The notes: generated by a model from the sequence alone, not told the origin. Shown: positions 53,165-62,374, counted from the stretch's first letter. The stretch: DNA of 64,000 nucleotides from TMED109 sp002171375 (GCA_965657505.1 CBFHON010000002.1:1-64000); one strand, 5' to 3'. Numbers and translations: made by a program.

Positions 53165-54574
53165 ATGCCTGAAAATATAATTATAGTATGGTTTCGTAAA
53201 GATTTAAGAATTAGAGATAATCCTGCTTTAGCAGAAGCAGCAAAAGAAGCTAAAATACTTCCTATTTATATTAATGATGATGAATATAGTAATGATCGTC
53301 CAATGGGTTCAGCTAGTAAAGTATGGCTATATAATTCTTTAAAATCTCTAAATTTAAGCTTAGAGAATAATCTTAACTACTTTAAAGGCAATGCCATTGA
53401 TATATTAATGGATTTAATTGAAAAAAAAAATATTACAGGAGTATTTTGGAATCGTTGCTACGAACCCCTCTCAATTGAAAGAGATACTAAAATAAAAAAA
53501 AAATTATTAGATAATAAAATTAAAGTTAAGACTTTTAATGGTTCATTAGTAAGAGAGCCATGGGAAATTCTGAAAGATGATGATAGTCCTTATAAAGTTT
53601 TTACACCTTATTACAAGAGAGCATATTTAAATTTAGAAGATATTAAAATTGGAAAATATAATATTTCCCAGATTAGTTTTGACACTAATAATATTAGCTC
53701 TGACATAAATAGCCTCAAACTCTTATCTGATCTAGAATGGGAGAGAAATTTAACTAGTTCTTGGGAAATAGGAGAAAAAGCAGCATTAAAAAAAGTAAAT
53801 AATTTTTTAAGTAATGGTATTAAAGATTATAAAGAGGGAAGAAACTTTCCTTCTAAGAATAATGTTTCTTTTCTGTCTCCTCACATACATTTTGGAGAGA
53901 TTTCTCCAAAAAGAATATGGATAAGTACAAAAAAAATAGAGCAAAACAAAAATACTCAGCATTTTTTAAGTGAAATTTGTTGGAGGGAATTTTCATACTA
54001 TTTGTTATACCATTTTCCTAATCTTCCGGTAGAAAACTTACAAGCTAAATTTAATACTTTTCCATGGGTTAATGATAACTATCTTTTAAATAAGTGGAAA
54101 AAAGGTGAGACGGGTTATCCTATAGTAGATGCAGGTATGAAAGAGTTATATGCTACTGGATATATGCATAATAGAGTTAGAATGATAGTAGCCTCTTTCC
54201 TTGTAAAAAATATGCTAGTCCATTGGCATAAAGGAGAGAATTATTTCTGGGATTGCCTCTTTGATGCGGATATAGCTAATAATTCTGCAGGTTGGCAATG
54301 GGTTGCAGGGTCAGGTGCCGATGCCGCTCCATATTTTAGAATATTTAATCCAATCACTCAGGGAAAAAAATTTGACGAAGATGGCTCGTATACAAAAAAA
54401 TATTTACCAGAATTAAAAAATATGCCTAATGAATATTTATTTAGTCCATGGGAAGCTCCTGAGGATATTTTAAAAAAGGCAAAAATTAATTTAGGTAAGG
54501 ATTATCCTTATCCGATTGTCGATATTAAGACATCTAGAGAAAAGGCTCTTGCTGCATATGAAAAAATAAAATAA
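53165..54574 (+). CDS. phr: Deoxyribodipyrimidine photo-lyase
   Basis: This 469-residue class I cryptochrome/photolyase repairs UV cyclobutane dimers with blue light. It has the antenna domain start VWFRKDLRIRDNPAL and the FAD domain with WREFSYYLL, the block MHNRVRMIVASFLVKNML, and DADIANNSAGWQWVAGSG containing tryptophans of the electron chain. Length is normal. It is 50 bases upstream of the ECF sigma factor, whose relatives control phr in Rhodobacter, so membership of the same regulon is expected. A good TGATCC promoter was not found directly upstream. Confidence 0.93.
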   Translation: MPENIIIVWFRKDLRIRDNPALAEAAKEAKILPIYINDDEYSNDRPMGSASKVWLYNSLKSLNLSLENNLNYFKGNAIDILMDLIEKKNITGVFWNRCYEPLSIERDTKIKKKLLDNKIKVKTFNGSLVREPWEILKDDDSPYKVFTPYYKRAYLNLEDIKIGKYNISQISFDTNNISSDINSLKLLSDLEWERNLTSSWEIGEKAALKKVNNFLSNGIKDYKEGRNFPSKNNVSFLSPHIHFGEISPKRIWISTKKIEQNKNTQHFLSEICWREFSYYLLYHFPNLPVENLQAKFNTFPWVNDNYLLNKWKKGETGYPIVDAGMKELYATGYMHNRVRMIVASFLVKNMLVHWHKGENYFWDCLFDADIANNSAGWQWVAGSGADAAPYFRIFNPITQGKKFDEDGSYTKKYLPELKNMPNEYLFSPWEAPEDILKKAKINLGKDYPYPIVDIKTSREKALAAYEKIK

Positions 54575-54579
54575 TTAAT

Positions 54580-54608
54580 TGATCCATAATTTGTTTTTAA
54601 GCGTAATT
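54580..54608 (+). promoter_or_regulatory. Sigma-E (ECF11-type) autoregulatory promoter
   Basis: TGATCC at 54580-54585 is followed, after exactly 18 bases, by TAATT at 54604-54608. The Rhodobacter RpoE promoter consensus is TGATCC-N18-TAAGA, so the -35 is perfect and the -10 keeps the first three bases. It sits 16 bases before the sigma-factor ATG and directs transcription into it, as expected for autoregulation. Confidence 0.75.
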
Positions 54609-54624
54609 CTAGTAGGAGATTTTA

Positions 54625-55278
54625 ATGTTTTTAGAAAATACTTTTGAAACTGCGGGTTTATCGGCTAAGTTGTCCTATATTAACCTTAAAAAAGAGAAAA
54701 CATATAAATTGTTAAAACCTGCAGTCAAGGATCAAGAATTAACTAGCCTAATTACTCTAGTCGCTACTAAAAAAGATAGGGTGGCTTTTGGCAACCTATT
54801 TAAATTGGTGGGCCCTCGTATTAAAGGATATTTAATGAAACTAGGATCAAATGACATAGTTGCTGAAGATTTGCTTCAAGAAGTAATGCTTACTGTATGG
54901 AGAAAGTCAGAGACTTTTGACAGAAGTAAAGCGGCAGTAAGTACCTGGTTATTTACCATAGCTCGTAATAAACGTATTGATCTACTTCGTAAAGAAATCA
55001 GACCACAATTAGATCCAAATGACCCAATGTTAACTCCAAATCAAGAAGAACCTGCAGATGAAAAATACAGTGCTAATCAAGAGTCTGTTAAAATAACTGA
55101 TGCTATAAACATGCTACCGGATGAGCAAGCTAAGTTAATTAAAATGACTTACTATGAAGATAAGTCTCATTCTATCATTGCAGATGAACTTAACATGCCC
55201 CTAGGAACAGTTAAATCTAGGATAAGACTAGCTTCAACCCGTTTAAAAAAATTATTAGAAGGACACCTACATGATTAA
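54625..55278 (+). CDS. rpoE: ECF sigma factor, RpoE/ECF11 type
   Basis: This 217-residue extracytoplasmic-function sigma factor has region 2 with DLLQEVMLTVWRKSETFD and STWLFTIARNKRIDLLRKE, then region 4 with MPLGTVKSRIRLASTRLKKLLEG, the helix-turn-helix that reads the -35. The N-terminus is about 35 residues longer than many ECF factors, and AGGAG precedes the ATG. Its stop overlaps chrR by 8 bases. Relatives drive the response to singlet oxygen made by light-excited pigments. Confidence 0.93.
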   Translation: MFLENTFETAGLSAKLSYINLKKEKTYKLLKPAVKDQELTSLITLVATKKDRVAFGNLFKLVGPRIKGYLMKLGSNDIVAEDLLQEVMLTVWRKSETFDRSKAAVSTWLFTIARNKRIDLLRKEIRPQLDPNDPMLTPNQEEPADEKYSANQESVKITDAINMLPDEQAKLIKMTYYEDKSHSIIADELNMPLGTVKSRIRLASTRLKKLLEGHLHD

Positions 55279-55933
55279 ACACCACATACATCCTGAAATT
55301 TTAATGGCTTATGCCGCAGGAAAAACCTCACCATCAGTTAGCCTAATCGTAGCTTCACACATCACCTTATGTGCCGAATGCAGGAAAGTTGTAGAGGATT
55401 TTGAAAATTTAGGAGGCAAATTTTTAGAGGATTCTGATCCGGTAGAGGTTAATTCTTCTTCTTTAGAAAGTATTTTAGGTAAAATAGATAACATTGATTT
55501 AGATGATCAATTCGTTGAGCCAACTAATAAAGTTAATTCTTTTAAAAATATGCCCTCTGTACTTTCTAAATATCTCCCTGATACTGATAAACTTACGGAT
55601 AAATGGAAAAAAAGTATTGGTGGAATAAGGTATTTTGACATTGATCTCGGTGACTTTAAACAAAATACGCATGCGCGTATGTTATCCATTCCCCCAGGAA
55701 GGAAGCTACCTCATCATGGGCATGAATCTCAAGAATTAACACTAGTTTTAGAGGGTGGTTTTAAAGATGAAAATGGGAGTTATAATGCTGGTGATGTTGC
55801 CATAGAAGATGAGAATAATTTACATACACCTGTTTCTGATCCTAGTGAGGGATGTGTATGTTTAGTAGTTTATGAAGGCAAATTAAAATTTAAAGGTTTA
55901 TTTGGTCCTATTTTAAATATTCTCAACAAGTAG
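55271..55933 (+). CDS. chrR: ChrR-type cupin anti-sigma factor
   Basis: This 220-residue anti-sigma factor holds RpoE until singlet oxygen or organic peroxide is sensed. The N-terminal zinc site is intact: His5, His30, Cys34 and Cys37 keep the spacing of the Rhodobacter ChrR set. The C-terminal cupin keeps the second metal site His149, His151, Glu155 and His185 with the exact 2, 4, 30 residue spacing of ChrR, and the conserved Cys195-x-Cys197. All sensing residues are therefore present. It is translationally coupled to rpoE and its stop is one base from the SDR start. Confidence 0.93.
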   Translation: MIKHHIHPEILMAYAAGKTSPSVSLIVASHITLCAECRKVVEDFENLGGKFLEDSDPVEVNSSSLESILGKIDNIDLDDQFVEPTNKVNSFKNMPSVLSKYLPDTDKLTDKWKKSIGGIRYFDIDLGDFKQNTHARMLSIPPGRKLPHHGHESQELTLVLEGGFKDENGSYNAGDVAIEDENNLHTPVSDPSEGCVCLVVYEGKLKFKGLFGPILNILNK

Positions 55934-55934
55934 T

Positions 55935-56699
55935 ATGTCTAATTCTTGCTGGATAACCGGAGCTTCTAGTGGTATAGGCAAATCTACAGCTTTATGCTTT
56001 GCTAAAAATGGCTACACCGTATTTGCAAGTGCAAGGTCATCAAAAGAATTAGATATTTTAGTTAAGAAGAGCTTAAGTTTATCTCTTAAAGGTAAAATAA
56101 TTGCTCTACCCTTAGATGTAACTGCTTCAAAAGAAGTTTTAAATGGTATAAAGTTTATAGAGAAAGAATGTAAAAATTTAGAATTTATTATTTTAAATGC
56201 AGGTACATATATAAAAGAAGATTCTAAATACGCAACTATAGAGTCTACAAAACATGTAATTGATTTAAATTATATAGCAGTATTAAATCATATCATTTCA
56301 TTGCAACCCTATATTTCTACTTTAAATATAAAACAAATTGCGGTTGTTTCTTCTATGGCAGCTTGGAGAGGTATGCCTATGTCCGCGGCCTATTGTTCCT
56401 CTAAAGCTGCTATCAAAACAGCTATAGAAAGTTTTGAAATAGATTATAGTAATACTGGTGTACGTTTTAGAATTCTTTATCCTGGCTTTGTTAAAACCCC
56501 TTTAACAGATAAAAATGATTTTAAAATGCCTTTCTTAATGGATGTAGAAAAAGCAGCAGCAATAATTTATAAAAAATTATTATATTCTGATAAGTTTGAA
56601 GTAAGTTTTCCAATAATTTTTGCAGTAATTATGCGAATTATTACAATGTTACCATGGCCCATTTATAAAAGATTGATGGTTAAAAAAATGGAAAAATAA
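55935..56699 (+). CDS. Short-chain dehydrogenase of the RpoE-ChrR cluster
   Basis: This 254-residue classical SDR has the NAD(P) loop TGASSGIGKS at residues 8-17, NAG at about residue 95, the catalytic serine in VVSSMAAWRG, and YCSSKAA with Tyr and Lys. A membrane-like C-terminus (FAVIMRIITMLPWPIYKR) is unusual for the family and may attach it to the membrane. Substrate unknown. It directly follows chrR in one operon, and SDR genes recur in such stress islands. Confidence 0.82.
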   Translation: MSNSCWITGASSGIGKSTALCFAKNGYTVFASARSSKELDILVKKSLSLSLKGKIIALPLDVTASKEVLNGIKFIEKECKNLEFIILNAGTYIKEDSKYATIESTKHVIDLNYIAVLNHIISLQPYISTLNIKQIAVVSSMAAWRGMPMSAAYCSSKAAIKTAIESFEIDYSNTGVRFRILYPGFVKTPLTDKNDFKMPFLMDVEKAAAIIYKKLLYSDKFEVSFPIIFAVIMRIITMLPWPIYKRLMVKKMEK

Positions 56700-56707
56700 T
56701 ATAATTA

Positions 56708-57181
56708 TTAACCTTTTTTATAAAATAAAGTTACAGTTCCTAATTTCAAACCAAACTTCTTCATATAAGCTTTATTAATTATAACATCGTTATCTTGAAG
56801 GTACATCCAGTCATCAAATTTTACTTTTGTTTTGCGACCAAATAATGGAAGTTCAAACGTATATTTCCAATGAAATGTATTCCCTGAGGTATAACCTAAG
56901 GCTTTTCCTATTACAGCATCCGTTGTGCCTTCATAACAATTATTATTTATTTTAATTAACTTCCAATCTCTATACTCTTTAACACCATCATCATACATAA
57001 AATTTTCTTTAATATTTAAAGTCTTAGTATTTTTATCCCAACTACCGCTAATTTTACAAGTGAATCTCTTTCTTATAATACCAAATGTATCTTCGAACAT
57101 TCCCCATACTGAAATATCTCCTGAAAAAAAATCTTCTAGCTTAAGTTTTGGAGTATTATTTTTATACCTATAAACTGTCAT
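56708..57181 (-). CDS. DUF3833 family protein without signal peptide
   Basis: This 157-residue protein matches DUF3833, usually an exported lipoprotein encoded with the Cfa, DUF1365 and FAD oxidase genes of the RpoE-ChrR regulon. Conserved blocks are LEDFFSGDISVWGMFEDTFG, MYDDGVKEYRDWKL, and VKFDDWMYLQDNDVIINKAYMKKFG (given by its ends). Here the frame begins MTVYRYKNNTPKL only a few residues before the first conserved block, with no lipoprotein signal or lipid-attachment cysteine. Function unknown. Possibly leaderless; see the promoter 7 bases upstream. Confidence 0.82.
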   Translation of the reverse strand: MTVYRYKNNTPKLKLEDFFSGDISVWGMFEDTFGIIRKRFTCKISGSWDKNTKTLNIKENFMYDDGVKEYRDWKLIKINNNCYEGTTDAVIGKALGYTSGNTFHWKYTFELPLFGRKTKVKFDDWMYLQDNDVIINKAYMKKFGLKLGTVTLFYKKG

Positions 57182-57187
57182 GCATTC

Positions 57188-57216
57188 TCTACGCTAAATA
57201 TTATTAAAATGGATCA
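57188..57216 (-). promoter_or_regulatory. Possible sigma-E promoter for the DUF3833 gene
   Basis: On the minus strand TGATCC (57211-57216) is followed after 18 bases by GTAGA (57188-57192), against the consensus TAAGA. The -35 and spacing are exact and the -10 is imperfect. Transcription would start at or close to the ATG at 57181, giving an almost leaderless mRNA. The site lies in the 40-base gap between the cfa stop and the DUF3833 start. Confidence 0.45.
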
Positions 57217-57221
57217 AATAT

Positions 57222-58397
57222 TTATTTTTTTAATGTGATTTGATGAACATTTGTAGATTCTGATAAAAAGCCAGCTTCACAATATGCAAGATAATATTCC
57301 CACATATTTTTAAATTTAATATCAAATATTTTATCATCATAAATTTCATTCCAGTTAGATAGAAAACTTTTTTTCCATATAGCAAGTGTATGTGCATAGT
57401 CTTTTCCAAAGGATTTTTCTATTTTCATGTTAAAGCCGAATGGCACTACAACTTTCTTAAGAGCATAAATAGATGGTAAAAAACCTCCAGGAAAAATATA
57501 TTTTTGAATAAAGTCTGTATTGTTTTTATAAGAATTATAAAGATCATCTTTTATACTAATTAATTGTAAGCCAATTATTCCATTATCTTTGATATTATCA
57601 TTAAGTTTTTGAAAAAAAACTGGCCAATATTTTTTTCCAACAGCTTCAAACATTTCAATAGAAATAATTTTGTCATACTTTTTGTTAATTGACCTATAGT
57701 CACATATTTGAACATCTATTAAATCTGTTAAACTTTCCTTCTGAACTCTTTTCTTAACATATTCTGCTTGCTTATTAGATAACGTTATACAAGTAATTTT
57801 TGTTTGAAATTTTTTAGCTATATACTCTGCAAGACCTCCCCAACCGCATCCTATTTCTAATATATTATCACCTTTTTTTATATTAGTTATTTTACATATG
57901 TGTTCATATTTATTCTCTTGTCCAGAAATTAGGTCACGATTTTGATTGCTAAACAATGCTGAAGAATAAGTCATAGATTTATCTAACCATTTTTCATAAA
58001 ATTTATTTCCCAGATCATAATGATACGAAATATTTTTTTTACTTCCAGATACAGAATTAGCTTTGAGAGTATGCTTAAAATAATTCCAGTAATTATAAAT
58101 TTTTTTACCATAAATAATATTTGTGTTATGTCGTCTATTTAATGAGAAGAGAAAAATAACTTTTGATATATCTGGGCTAGAAATCTCACTGTTTATGTAG
58201 GCTTCAGAAAAACCAATAGCTCCAGACTTCATAATTCTTTTAAATAAGTTTTGAGAATGAATGTTTAAATTTGCAACTAAATTAGAGTCTTTGTCTCCAA
58301 TATATATTTTATCTTCATTAGGTTGATTTATAACTAATAACCCATCTTTTATAAAAAATAATTTAGTAATAATTGTTTTATTTATATTTTTTATCAT
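57222..58397 (-). CDS. cfa: Cyclopropane-fatty-acyl-phospholipid synthase
   Basis: This enzyme adds a methylene bridge across membrane-lipid double bonds using S-adenosylmethionine. The 391-residue protein has the N-terminal lipid-binding region, the start of catalysis YHYDLGNKFYEKWLDKSMTYSSA (given by its ends, about residue 120), the SAM loop ILEIGCGWGGLAEYIA, and the later SIEMFEAVGKKYW and FIQKYIFPGGFLPS. Key residues are intact. It overlaps the DUF1365 gene by 20 bases. In Rhodobacter cfaA is a direct RpoE target. Confidence 0.92.
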   Translation of the reverse strand: MIKNINKTIITKLFFIKDGLLVINQPNEDKIYIGDKDSNLVANLNIHSQNLFKRIMKSGAIGFSEAYINSEISSPDISKVIFLFSLNRRHNTNIIYGKKIYNYWNYFKHTLKANSVSGSKKNISYHYDLGNKFYEKWLDKSMTYSSALFSNQNRDLISGQENKYEHICKITNIKKGDNILEIGCGWGGLAEYIAKKFQTKITCITLSNKQAEYVKKRVQKESLTDLIDVQICDYRSINKKYDKIISIEMFEAVGKKYWPVFFQKLNDNIKDNGIIGLQLISIKDDLYNSYKNNTDFIQKYIFPGGFLPSIYALKKVVVPFGFNMKIEKSFGKDYAHTLAIWKKSFLSNWNEIYDDKIFDIKFKNMWEYYLAYCEAGFLSESTNVHQITLKK

Positions 58398-59184
58398 TTT
58401 TCACATTATTTTTTAATAGAGTTTTGCTATATGATATTATATCTTTACTGGGTTTTGGTCTATTAAAGAATTTAATACCTTTTGCCCAAAGAAATAATGC
58501 TTGAAGATGAATTGAATAAATAACTTTAATTGTCATTAAAGGATATAAAATAAAGCATAATAATAACTCTTTGTCATTTAATGTAGATTTTTTTCCATAA
58601 AAGCTTGCATTTAATAATTTGGTATTATCCTCTTTACAATAATTTATTTCTACTTTAAGCGAATTATTTTTTAGTTTAGTATGGAATTCATACTCTCCTT
58701 CTATTTTAAAAAATGGAGATACATGAAATATTTTATCAACTTTTTCATTTATAGTACTATATTTAGTTAAGTAACTATGTCTATCGCCAAAAGTATTATG
58801 AACTTCATATATTATAGCTTTGACTTTATTGTTTGGAGCAATACAAAAATATGTAGTAAGTGGATTAAAAACATAACCTAATATTCTTGGATAACATAAA
58901 ATATAAATTCTATCATTTTTTTTATAAAGGTTTTTACTTACTAAAATATTTTTAGCCCAGAGAAACGGGTTTTCATAAGGTTTTACGGTATGGTCTTTAT
59001 AAAAAAAACTAAATAAATTAAACTTGTTAATAGAAAATAATCTTGTTTTTTTTTCTAAATATTCTAAATTTTCTAGATTCAAGAATAATGAAAAAACTCT
59101 ATATTTAAATTTATGTGTTTTAGGATAAAACCTATAATGACTTACAAACCCTCTATAAATATAATTTTTGTTAAGTAAGTCCAT
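58378..59184 (-). CDS. DUF1365 family protein
   Basis: This 268-residue protein shows the DUF1365 pattern: YRGFVSHYRFYPKTHKFKYRV at the N-terminus (given by its ends), YPRILGYVFNPLTTYFC, IYEVHNTFGDRHSYL and FHVSPFFKIEGEYEFH. Members are almost always encoded with the Cfa and FAD amine-oxidase genes and are thought to act with them on membrane lipids. In some bacteria this gene set is required to make furan fatty acids or to respond to singlet oxygen. It overlaps cfa by 20 bases and is 18 bases from the FAD gene. Confidence 0.9.
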   Translation of the reverse strand: MDLLNKNYIYRGFVSHYRFYPKTHKFKYRVFSLFLNLENLEYLEKKTRLFSINKFNLFSFFYKDHTVKPYENPFLWAKNILVSKNLYKKNDRIYILCYPRILGYVFNPLTTYFCIAPNNKVKAIIYEVHNTFGDRHSYLTKYSTINEKVDKIFHVSPFFKIEGEYEFHTKLKNNSLKVEINYCKEDNTKLLNASFYGKKSTLNDKELLLCFILYPLMTIKVIYSIHLQALFLWAKGIKFFNRPKPSKDIISYSKTLLKNNVKNDKKYK

Positions 59185-59202
59185 ATCCTAATTACCTTTT
59201 AT

Positions 59203-60591
59203 TTATTGGGAAGAATATATTTTTCCTTTTATATATTTACTATCTAGTCCCCATGGGGAATTTGTTCCAAGCTTTTCAGCGATATGTAAAGCAGATTTAA
59301 TTCCGTCTTCGTGAAAACCATATTTAGTCCATGCTCCAGTAAACCATATATTATTTAGCCCTTGAATATTTTCTAGTTTAGATTGACCTTTTAAAGCATT
59401 TTCATCAAGAATAGGATGCTCATATAATATTTCTTCGTATATTTTATTCTTACTAATGCTTCCTTCTTCAGGATTTAAAGTAACAAAAAGAGGATATTTT
59501 TTATCAATATTTTGTAATAAATTCATCCAATATGTGACTTGAATAGGTTTTTCATTATTTTTTCTAATTGAGTCTAAAGAGCTAGAATAATTCCATGATG
59601 ACCATAATGATTTATTTTTAGGCATAAATTGTTTTGAAGAATGTAAAACTACCTTATTTTTTGAAAATTTAAAATAATTTAGTGTTTTATATATTTCTTT
59701 ATCTACATCTTTGATTAGTTTTGCAGATTGATCTGCATGACAGGCCATAATTACATTATCATAATCTATTTCTTTATCTTTAAGTCTAATACAGACAGAA
59801 TTATTTTTAGGATATATAGCTTCAATAGAACTATTTATTTCGTAATTAAAATTAGATTTTTCCACTATATTTTTTATATATTGTTGACTGCCATATTTAA
59901 CGGTTTTCCATTTAGGTCTATCTTTTATGTTTAGTAATCCATGATGATAAAAAAAATATAAAAAAGTTGTGGTAGGAAATAATAAGGCATTTTTATTAGA
60001 ACAAGACCAAATTGCTGAGGCAATAGGCGTTATATATCTATTTATAAAATAAGATGAAAAATTATTATATTCTAGCCAGTCACCAATGACACTGTTGTTA
60101 TCAGTACTTTTTTCAATATATTTGGTAGCAATTTTTTTAAATCTAAAAACATCATATAATAATTTCCATTGATTTATATTAATGACATTTTTCTTTTGAC
60201 CAAAAATTCCTCCTAAACCTGAACCTGAGTATTCATATAAACCATTATTTAAAGATATTGATAATGACATATCACTATCGATACTATCTACATCAAGAGC
60301 ATCAAAAAACTTTGTTAAATTAGGATAATTTTTATTATTATAAACTATAAAACCAGTATCAACACTTAGAGGCACTTCTTTAAATTTATCTCTAGTATAA
60401 TTTAGATTGATAGTATTAGAATGTCCTCCTAATTTTTCTGCTTTTTCATATACTGTAACTTGATTGTTTTTAGATAAAAGCCATGCTGCTGACAAACCAG
60501 CAATACCTGAACCCACAATAGCTATATTTTTTGATGAACTAGCTTTATTATCTTGTAAGCTCTCATTTTTTGAAGGAATGTATGTGTCCAT
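59203..60591 (-). CDS. FAD-dependent amine-oxidase-like protein of the Cfa/DUF1365 cluster
   Basis: This 462-residue flavoprotein has the dinucleotide fold IAIVGSGIAGLSAAWLLSKN at residues 23-42, the motif EKAEKLGGHSNTIN and TGFIVYNNKNYPNL, and the C-terminal FAD block NIWFTGAWTKYGFHEDGIKSA. It matches the NAD(P)-binding/amine-oxidase proteins that head the DUF1365-Cfa operon. Substrate unknown, probably a membrane lipid or fatty acid. It is the first gene of a three-gene operon; no clear TGATCC promoter was seen upstream, only a 15-base palindrome. Confidence 0.88.
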   Translation of the reverse strand: MDTYIPSKNESLQDNKASSSKNIAIVGSGIAGLSAAWLLSKNNQVTVYEKAEKLGGHSNTINLNYTRDKFKEVPLSVDTGFIVYNNKNYPNLTKFFDALDVDSIDSDMSLSISLNNGLYEYSGSGLGGIFGQKKNVININQWKLLYDVFRFKKIATKYIEKSTDNNSVIGDWLEYNNFSSYFINRYITPIASAIWSCSNKNALLFPTTTFLYFFYHHGLLNIKDRPKWKTVKYGSQQYIKNIVEKSNFNYEINSSIEAIYPKNNSVCIRLKDKEIDYDNVIMACHADQSAKLIKDVDKEIYKTLNYFKFSKNKVVLHSSKQFMPKNKSLWSSWNYSSSLDSIRKNNEKPIQVTYWMNLLQNIDKKYPLFVTLNPEEGSISKNKIYEEILYEHPILDENALKGQSKLENIQGLNNIWFTGAWTKYGFHEDGIKSALHIAEKLGTNSPWGLDSKYIKGKIYSSQ

Positions 60592-60624
60592 TTAATATAT
60601 TTCCAAAATTAATAATTGTTTTTT

Positions 60625-60639
60625 ATAGCTAGTAGCTAT
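60625..60639. promoter_or_regulatory. Perfect 15-base palindrome in the divergent gap of the FAD operon
   Basis: ATAGCTA-G-TAGCTAT, a 7-base perfect inverted repeat around one base, lies 34 bases upstream of the FAD gene and 56 bases upstream of the glycosyltransferase. It could be an operator serving both. In such AT-rich DNA, chance is a real alternative. Nothing else recognisable lies in this 103-base gap. Confidence 0.3.
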
Positions 60640-60694
60640 GAATAGTATTAGATTGTAGTAGAAAATTTTAAACATCTTATTTTAACTTTTTTGA

Positions 60695-62374
60695 TTGAAT
60701 ATGATAAATCCAAATTTTATAGAATATAACAACTTACATATAAAAATTTTACTTAGCTTGCTAGTGTTTATTTGTTTTTTTTCATCACTTAATACTATTC
60801 CTCCTTTAGATAGGGATGAGTCAAGGTATATTCAAGCTACTGTTCAAATGATGGAGTCAAAAGATTTTATCAATATAAAGTTTTTAGATACTCCTCGTTT
60901 AAAAAAACCACCTGGTATTTACTGGCTTCAGGCATTATCTGCAACTATAACTAAAAATATTTTATTTTTAGAAAAAGCACCTTTATGGTCATATAGGCTA
61001 CCTTCCGCAATAGCGGCTAGTATTTCTATATGGTTAACATTTCTATTAGGTAAACTTTTGTTTGGTAGAATTCAGGGTTTTATAGCAGCACTATTATTAT
61101 TAAGTTCTCCGTTAGTATTTATTGAAGCACACATAGCAAAAACAGATTCTGTATTGATGGCATGTGTTTTATTTATTACTTATATTTTATCAAAAGCTAT
61201 ATTTGAAAAAAAATTTAATGATATAAATGGTTCAAAATATTTATTATTTTTTGCATGGATTATTACTGGATTTGCTTTTCTAGTTAAAGGACCACTTGTA
61301 TTTTTATTTATATTTTTTACTACAATATTTTTTAGGATATTTAGTGGTATTAATTTTATTAAAGATATAAAAATTATAAGCGGTTTTATTTTATTTTTAT
61401 TAATAGCATTACCATGGTTTCTTTTTATTAATTTAGGTGACAACAGTGGAGTATTTATAGATTCTATTAAAAAAGATATGCTTTTTAAAATAATAAGTGT
61501 TCAAGAATCTCATGGCTCTCCTCCAGGTAGTTACTTTTTATCTTCAATAATATTTTCTTGGCCAATATTTTTATTTATTTTACCAACTTGTATTTGGTCT
61601 TATAAAAATAAAAGTAATATGGCTGTAGTATTTCTAATATGTTCAATATTACCAGCATGGATATTTTTTGAATTAATGCCTACTAAATTGCTACATTATA
61701 TTCTTCCAATTTTACCTTACTTTGCAATATTAACATCTGCAATGCTTGTTTCTTCTATAAGTAATAGTAAAGTTTTATCATCTCTAGATAATTTTTATAT
61801 AAAATGTATTTCTATCCTTCCTGCAATAGGAGGGTTTTTGATATCAATTGGAATTTTATTTTTAGCAAAAGAATATGGGTCAGGTTTTACTTTTACAGTT
61901 TTAATTATTGCTATTATATATTGTATAGGCTCAGTATTAAGTGCTTATTCATTATTTAATAGAAATTATATAAATGCCTTATCAAAAGTAGTTTTTGTAA
62001 ATTTAATAGCCTTAAATGTTATTTTTATCACTTTACCTAATCAATTTGATAAAATTTGGGTAACAGAAAAAATATATGAGTACATAATAGAAAAAAATTT
62101 AGATTCTACTTTTGCGGTATTAGGTTATTCAGAGCCATCTTTAATATTTAGGCTAGGAGCAAATACTAAAATTTTAACTAGTAATGAAGAAGCAATTAGG
62201 TTTCTTTCGAAAAGTAATGTTAAATATTTAATTATAGAGGATGATTATTTAAATGAATTTAAAATTATGGCGGATAAAAAATCTTTATCTATAAAAATAT
62301 TAGATAAAAAATTATCAGGTTTTAACTATTCTAAAGGTAAATTAATTAATATTACTTTAATTAATATAATTTAA
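60695..62374 (+). CDS. ArnT-like membrane glycosyltransferase (GT-C, PMT family)
   Basis: This 559-residue protein has about 12 hydrophobic helices and the GT-C hallmark in its first periplasmic loop, PLDRDESRYIQATVQMMES, followed by DTPRLKKPPGIYWLQALS; the Asp-Glu pair is the catalytic element of ArnT and related enzymes. A second loop HIAKTDSVLMACV is also typical. Such enzymes move a sugar from a polyprenyl-phosphate to lipid A or another acceptor. Donor and acceptor are unknown here. The C-terminal 120 residues form a soluble periplasmic domain. Confidence 0.85.
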   Translation: MNMINPNFIEYNNLHIKILLSLLVFICFFSSLNTIPPLDRDESRYIQATVQMMESKDFINIKFLDTPRLKKPPGIYWLQALSATITKNILFLEKAPLWSYRLPSAIAASISIWLTFLLGKLLFGRIQGFIAALLLLSSPLVFIEAHIAKTDSVLMACVLFITYILSKAIFEKKFNDINGSKYLLFFAWIITGFAFLVKGPLVFLFIFFTTIFFRIFSGINFIKDIKIISGFILFLLIALPWFLFINLGDNSGVFIDSIKKDMLFKIISVQESHGSPPGSYFLSSIIFSWPIFLFILPTCIWSYKNKSNMAVVFLICSILPAWIFFELMPTKLLHYILPILPYFAILTSAMLVSSISNSKVLSSLDNFYIKCISILPAIGGFLISIGILFLAKEYGSGFTFTVLIIAIIYCIGSVLSAYSLFNRNYINALSKVVFVNLIALNVIFITLPNQFDKIWVTEKIYEYIIEKNLDSTFAVLGYSEPSLIFRLGANTKILTSNEEAIRFLSKSNVKYLIIEDDYLNEFKIMADKKSLSIKILDKKLSGFNYSKGKLINITLINII

